From positions 24,462,983 to 24,526,982 of the forward strand of contig CM076191.1 in NCBI GenBank assembly GCA_038277395.1: 64,000 bases of DNA, given 5' to 3'. The DNA comes from Dryocosmus kuriphilus. Lineage: Eukaryota > Arthropoda > Insecta > Hymenoptera > Cynipidae. Both the position numbers and the translations under genes were made by a program. The notes beneath the pieces are model-generated. The model saw only the letters and a list, made by a program, of their open reading frames with translations, was not told where the DNA came from and did no database searches. This document shows positions 58,691 to 64,000 of the stretch, in pieces; position 1 is the stretch's first letter; each line of letters starts with the position of its first letter.

Positions 58691-60873
58691 TGATGTGTTT
58701 CTTTTTTATTACGAGTCCGACATTATTTATTAATGTATCTGTGTATTTATTAAGTATTTTGAAGAAGCAATTATTTTATAATTTAATTGTATTCAATGAT
58801 TTACATTTCGGGACAAAGCGGCTACATCTGAGACATAGCGGTCGCAGTGGTTGATTTTTAAATGAAAATAGAAACATCTTAGGATTAAAAGTGAAAGATT
58901 CAAATTCAATGACACCTTATGAATTTTTAATGTCAAATTTTAATGTTTCAAAGAAGACGTAAACAATTTTTTAATTAAAATCCTCAAAGCTGTGGATATT
59001 CTTTGATAGTTCTACCTAATAGACACGTAGAAGTCTGCTATATCATTAGAGTATGGAATTAAAATTTTTGTTCGTCTACATTCTCGACAATATTATTGAC
59101 TTAGTTTTTACAGTACTTACAATTCAAGCTTTTATCAATCGTTATTTGTAAAAAACCGCTTTATCCCGTGCAGAGAGCTTTGATTTTCATTTAAATTTAA
59201 TATACATATTTAGGACTTGTAATTAAATAAATATTTAAAGTCACGTAATGCAGCAGTGCTTCGTCTGACAAAAAATTTGATTTGCATGCTGCTCAATGCT
59301 TAGTGTACGTTATACATACAATATTCCTGCTCGCAACTTTTCCATTTTTCCTTCATTGAAACTGTTTTTTTTTTTCATAATATTTCTTCTATGATGTAAA
59401 CTTTCAAAAAATATGTTCATGACACAATTCCTCTGAGAAAATAAAATTATTTCGTGTGTAATAAAATTAAAGAGGTTAAAAAATACTACTGCTATTTGCA
59501 AAAACTGCTTAGTCCCGTGTGACCGCTTGGTCCCGGTATCTCCTACTGACATTAAAAAACAGTTTGAGCCACATCGGTTTTTGGGCTGGGACAGTTAAGA
59601 AATAATGCCGCTAAAAATACATTACACACATTACATTACAAATACATATTTCTATCCTGTGTCTGGATAAAGAAATGAATCAGGCCAGGATGCCCATAAT
59701 GTTCTTGAGTGCCGGATGCCAGTATCGGTTATGGCTATCATCCTATAAAAGGGCGAGACGGAGTCCGAGGGGAACCAAGAATCAAGAATCGAGAGATCGA
59801 AGCATAGAGGAATCATGAGAGCCTCTCGGAATTAGCTTTTTGTTTGATCCGTAGCACCCACGGGGATGATGGGTTAGAGCTAGATCCACCATCTCTTTGG
59901 TGAATGATGGCGAGGGGCAAAAGGCAAAAGGGGTTGGGGGCTGAAAGGGGCAGGTGCTAGGGGCAAGATATCCCGATGCGCACTCGCTTGCTGGTAGATA
60001 TCGCGGATCGCAATAAATCAAAGCGCAACCTAATTAACCGAAGGTGGACGCCGTAATAGAGGCTTCATTACAAGCGCGTCATTACTAATTGCGGAAATCT
60101 CTCTGAATTTGCTGACGAAACCTAAGTTCCCTGGGAAGTCTCACTATCCAAATTCGCAAACCTATCATTGGTAGAGATGCGTACTAGTGGCTTCATTATC
60201 AATGTTATCATCATAATTATATCGTTGGCAGCTTCGTTGTATTATAGTGCTTTATGTTTTCGCGTTGCGTTGAAGGGCAATATGTGACAGTGCAGGGCAT
60301 GAAAGCTTATGTCGACAGACTGCGTGTTTCATCTCTGGATCTCGAGCGGTTTACGGTGACACCAGATTCATGATGTTTAGTGCTTAATGTTATGAATTTG
60401 GGTTTTGATTTCTAAGCGGCTGTAAAGTCCAAATTAGCTGGCGTATAATTTGCTGCTTTGCGTGAAAGGGAGTTGATGTAATTTGGTACGTGCTATTAGA
60501 TCCATCCTCTGTGAGGATTAGGAATTATGAAATTCAGCTTCATTTTGAAATAGGTTGACGATTTGCTGTTTAGGTCAGTTAATATCGTTTTCAAAATTAA
60601 ATGTACATCATATTTAAGATAGCGAGATTCTAAGTCCACAACTTTGAAAATCTTTTCACTTTACTAATAAATTATTATTTGTTTTGAAATCGAAAGTATT
60701 TTAAATGAAGAAAGTGAATTTAGAGGATGGAATCCAGATTCGTAACAACCTTAATGTAATAGTTAAGCAAGAAAAGTGATTGACTTTAAATTCTAAGCAA
60801 ATCATGTATTAAGAAAGAATGAAAAAATATTTTTAAAAGAAATTTAGGAATAATGAATAATGGTTTTTTATTT

Positions 60874-60943
<70 letters not shown>

Positions 60944-61340
60944 TGGTAACGAAAAAATTAATATTGTGTGAAAATGAAGATTGATGGTGTTACGATTATT
61001 AGGAATGAGATGTACACGTTATCGTCACACTAAGTTTATACTTACAATAGAATCAAACATGAGTAAGAATTATATTCTTCGGTTTAATATCTTCATTAGT
61101 TTTATGAATAATTACAGTTTTATAAATCTGCACATTTCCAATAAAAAGAGTTACTGGAATACCTAAACTTTTGCAGAAACGGAATAGTCCAAATCCCCTT
61201 CCTTCTTTTTCTCCCCCTCGTCTTCTTTTGTTTCTACTTTGTTTATAAACCCAACCAAAAACTGATTACAAACTATTGTTACCTTTAGGTTTTCATGCAA
61301 CACTCTTATCAAGGAAAAAAACAAATTATAAATAAAAAAC
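58691..61340. other. Non-coding stretch
   Basis: AT-rich with one less AT-rich patch at 59690-60540 (purine-rich GGGGCAAAAGGCAAAAGGGG region), no recognisable exon. A long (AT)n run at 60881-60940 is listed separately. Open frames here have no known motif. Confidence 0.35.
60881..60940. repeat. (AT)n microsatellite
   Basis: Sixty bases of uninterrupted AT dinucleotide. Confidence 0.95.
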
Positions 61341-61405
61341 AAAAATAATATCATCCAGCCAGCTCTGTGAGGTCGCCACGATGTTCTATCCTTGAGACCT
61401 GACCA

Positions 61406-61780
61406 CTAAGTAATAAGAAAATAATATAGCACAAAAATATATATACCTGGAGAAAGCAAGAAAAGCTTTTCCGCTAGCCTCAAATGAACACGTAAAACCT
61501 TATACCTGAAAGGTAGGAAAACAAGTCCGCATTGACTCCAAAACACCCAATCGAAAAGGAATTTAGCACACACCCTAGTATGTCTAGCAACAACACTGCG
61601 GTAAGAACGTTTCAAACGTACACCACTCTTATGTTCCTCCACCCTAGTATTAAGAAGTCTACCAGGCTCTCCCACATAAGCCATTCCACATTTCTTGCAA
61701 ATTATTTTATAAATTACCCCAATCTTTTCAAACTTATCTGAAGGATCTTTACCAAAAGTAAGTATATCAGCAGGATTTCA
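61406..61780 (-). pseudogene. Penelope-like element 1: GIY-YIG endonuclease end
   Basis: On the minus strand from about 61780: PADILTFGKDPSDKFEK, then GVIYKIICKKCGMAYVGE (the GIY and YIG parts) and RLLNTRVEEHKSGVRLKRSY, the usual arginine-bearing helix. Reading past 61600 departs from the family's usual sequence (compare element 2, SVLATERAECLFDWD), suggesting a frameshift and decay. This is the C-terminal nuclease of Penelope-like retroelements, which nicks the target for reverse transcription. The RT part of this copy is absent; at about 61785 element 2 begins in the opposite direction. Confidence 0.85.
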
Positions 61781-62177
61781 GAAAGCTTTGTTGATAAACA
61801 AGGCTTGCATATTAGTGTCATCGATCGTAAGATTGATCAAGGCCTCCTGATAACTAAATACTTTCTTAAGAAAAACCCGAATCTGATTTGTATGAATACT
61901 GACAAGGGTAAAATCACCGTTTGCATGAAGAAATCGGAAAATGTGGGGGGACATGGAACTTTTACTTTCTGATGGAGAGAATTTTGAAATATTAAATGAA
62001 AATCCAATTCAAAAGTTTAAAAAATAGTACTTTTAGATTAGATTGCTTAATAATTGGAGATTGGCTGGGCTTCTGGGAAAAGACATTAGATGGACAGATG
62101 TCAATACTCAGGTTTCGGTTCTTGTTAGATGTTCTGGTTTGAGGAAAATTCATAAGAGAATCATCTGTTAAGATTAA

Positions 62178-63215
62178 ATGTTTCAACCATTAACACTCCT
62201 AATAAATTTTTAGAACAATATTTCAATTTGGTTATCAAAGACTCCATTGATGTCTCAAATTATAGCATAAAAAATAGTTGGGAATTTAACAAATTTATAA
62301 CTGTGTTTCCAAACATACCTTTGGACTTAGTTAAAATAGCTATTGTTAATAGATGGGATAAAATTAAAGTACGCACTCGATTGGATCAAAAACAGTTTCT
62401 AAAGGGGATAGATTTTTTTATGAATTGCATTTATTTTAAATTCAGTGGATTCTTTTATAAACAAAAGTTTGGTACTCCCATAGGTTCTGTCATTTCTCCG
62501 ATTTTGGCAGAAATTGTAATGGAGGCTTTGGAGAATTTTGCTTTTCAAAAGATGTATTTTGATGTTCCTTTTTACTCTCATTATGTAGATGACACCTTTT
62601 TGTGCGTTCCTTTAAATAATTTGTAGAGCTTGAGTAATTCCACCGGGGAAAGGGTTAAGGATGTGGACGCCGAGACTAGGGTTAAGACACAATAAAACGC
62701 AATGGGGAATGGCGAAGGTTTAAACAATATAATGTACTCACAACCGTTTAATTACAATGGAGTCCCTTCGTTACAGTAACTTACCGATGCGGGCAGAATT
62801 CCGCCTTTATAGAGATAGCGACGGGCTCACTGGCCACAAAAGATTATAATGGGCTAGACCCCGGCTAAGACTGGAGTTGCTCATGTGGAGCTTGGAACAA
62901 GACTAAATTCGAGCGAGTGGCAAGAACCAGCAAACGACTGACCGGTCGGCAACCGTCGTAGGTTTCCGGCCGGGCTCGGCCCCGGTCCCCGTCATACACC
63001 CGGTAACGTCCGCTTTACAAATTTAGAGCTGGTAGTTGAGGCCTTTAACAGTTTTTATCCGAAACTTCAATTCACGTATGAGATCGAACCAAATAACAAA
63101 ATTAGTTTTTTGGACTTCGAGTTAACAAGACTTCCAGATGGAAGTATTATCAGTAACTGGTTCAGGAAAAGTACCTATTCAGATAGAATTTTAAACTTTT
63201 TTTTTTGAACATCCT
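62178..63215 (+). pseudogene. Penelope-like reverse transcriptase, split by an LTR
   Basis: Reading starts upstream at VSTINTPNKFLEQYFNLVIK (near 62178), continues KNSWEFNKFITVFPNIPLDL, GIDFFMNCIYFKFSGFFYKQ and KFGTPIGSVISPILAEIVME (motif B region), and HYVDDTFLCVPLNN (catalytic YVDD intact). It is broken by the LTR at 62622, then resumes directly at LELVVEAFNSFYPKLQF and ISFLDFELTRLPDGS to 63215. Penelope-like RTs are related to telomerase and work with a GIY-YIG nuclease. Except for the LTR and a shift in the poly-T at 63203, the RT core is fairly well preserved. Confidence 0.88.
62622..63019 (-). mobile_element. Solo LTR, 398 bp, with 4-bp target duplication
   Basis: The block begins TGTAGAGC and ends GCTTTACA (TG...CA termini) and is flanked by AATT on both sides (62618-62621, 63020-63023). 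Removing it and one AATT restores the Penelope RT frame exactly. On the minus strand it shows a TATA-box-like TCTATAAAGGC near 62803-62813. It carries no coding sequence. These are the marks of a solo LTR left by recombination between the two LTRs of a Gypsy- or BEL-type retrotransposon; the family is not identified. Confidence 0.85.
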
Positions 63216-63602
63216 GTACAAAGCAAGGTTGCGATAATTAAAGGTTTAGTTGAAAGAGCTATAGGTTTTTTCCCATGAGTTTTTTCACGCACAGAATTTG
63301 AACACTGTTAGAAAGGCAACATTTCTGAATCATTACCCAAAAAATTTAATAGAGAAATATATAAAAATTAGAATAAAATTGAACAAATTAAAAGCAAACA
63401 TAACCATTTCTTAGTTTTTGATACTCCACAAGAAGAGAGAGTTTAGTTCTTCTAACATATTTGTTCTTCCATACTTTGGTCAACTTTCTAAAACTATTCA
63501 AATTATGTTGAGAATGTTTAAGATCCATACAATTTTTAGAGTTCCTTTTTAAAATTGACTCATTTGCAACTTTTGTTAAGGATCCTTTGGATAAGTTTGA
63601 AA

Positions 63603-64000
63603 AGGTTGGGGTAGTTTATAAAATCATTTGCAAGAAATGTGGACGGTCACCGAAAGCTTGAAAATGTCTTAAACTCGTAAAATCTCGATTTCAAAATATC
63701 TTCGGGATTGTGTAAAAAAATGTTAAATAACAAATTAATAATATATTTAATTTATTAATATTATTTAATATATTTTTGTCCATAAGTCAAAGGCTGCCAA
63801 GGCTGGTACCCATGCTGCCCCCCCCCCCCCCCCCCCTGAATCAAAGTCTGGCTACGCCCATGGGTGGAGGAGCATAAGAGTGATGTACGTCTGAAACGTT
63901 CTTACCGCAGTGTTCTTGCTACGGAACGTGCCGAATGCCTTTTTGATTGGGATAGTGTTCAGATTTTGCATTATGAAAATGATAAGAGTAAGAGAGAATT
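63603..64000 (+). pseudogene. Penelope-like element 2: GIY-YIG endonuclease, split
   Basis: VKDPLDKFEKVGVVYKIICK begins near 63573 and reaches CGR at about 63650. The frame resumes near 63864 with VEEHKSDVRLKRSYRSVLAT, ECLFDWDSVQILHYENDK and continues to the window edge. Between them lies about 210 bases of unrelated sequence with 19 C at 63818-63836, ending TGGCTACGCCCATGGG. The YVGE half of the nuclease motif (present in element 1) is missing here, either deleted or displaced by this insertion. Confidence 0.82.

Larger units (their letters stand above)
61790..64000 (+). mobile_element. Penelope-like element 2, interrupted, runs off the window
   Basis: The coding order on the plus strand is N-terminal region, RT (to 63215), then GIY-YIG (63600 to beyond 64000). 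The N-terminal part is recognisable through NTDKGKITVCMKKSE near 61890. Two insertions split it: a solo LTR at 62622-63019 and a block with 19 C at about 63650-63862. Together with element 1 it forms an opposed pair. Confidence 0.85.

Noticed and set aside
59782..60021. Proline-rich 79-codon minus-strand frame
   Set aside because: Composition follows a local purine-rich strand bias and no motif or splice context supports it.

Overview
This is an AT-rich eukaryotic window, most likely from an insect. Introns and conserved host exons are essentially absent. All recognisable coding sequence belongs to transposable elements of kinds common in insects: mariner, I-like, LOA-like and other LINEs, Penelope-like elements, tRNA-derived SINEs and a solo LTR. 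A large repeat-rich hymenopteran genome is plausible, but the sequence does not settle the species. I see no intact host gene and no believable functional tRNA, rRNA or CRISPR array.

Layout. 0.2-1.9 kb: decayed direct repeats. 2.7-3.9 kb: a hairpin element with a tRNA-like core, abutting the 5' end of a LINE (minus strand). 5.3-8.8 kb: foldback element FB1 with arms of about 1.3 kb. 11.0-11.7 kb: first copy (A) of a family with GCGAAGC hairpins. 13.7-14.5 and 16.2-17.0 kb: two smaller inverted-repeat elements. 18.9-19.6 kb: copy B. 20.0-20.3 kb: a SINE with a perfect 16-bp target duplication. 23.05-24.2 kb: copy C. 25.0-26.5 kb: a deleted mariner, a second tRNA-cored hairpin and a Penelope-like inverted-repeat element with a 14-bp duplication.

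28.9-35.8 kb: a three-level nest, in which foldback FB2 is interrupted by hairpin-family copy D/E, itself interrupted by a LINE. 35.8-36.1 kb: a tandem repeat of about 90 bp. 36.5-37.5 kb: copy F. 37.5-43.4 kb: a nearly full-length but broken I-like LINE (minus). 43.4 kb: third tRNA-cored hairpin. 44.6-45.7 kb: a LINE 3' end. 46.8-47.1 kb: second SINE copy (17-bp duplication). 48.0-49.3 kb: copy G of the hairpin family. 50.9-51.7 kb: an unrecognised exon-like block with frame breaks. 53.7-54.7 kb: foldback FB3. 54.7-58.7 kb: a broken LOA-like LINE with a palindromic MITE inside it. 61.4-64.0 kb: two Penelope-like elements in opposite orientation, the second carrying a 398-bp solo LTR inside its reverse transcriptase.

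How the parts relate. The strongest candidate for something undescribed is the hairpin repeat family (A-G). It combines a short inverted terminal motif (ACATTCTCATCA), a hairpin lying outside that motif at one end only, internal tandem units of about 155 bp, a GAC/CAA-type microsatellite and several copies of the very stable DNA mini-hairpin GCGAAGC. This resembles non-autonomous Helentron/Helitron2-type elements. A second relationship is that the two SINEs share their 3' tail with the LINE nested at 30.8-33.6 kb, so the window appears to hold both members of a LINE-SINE pair. A third theme is inverted repeats at many scales, from 225 bp to 7 kb, several built around tRNA-like cores.
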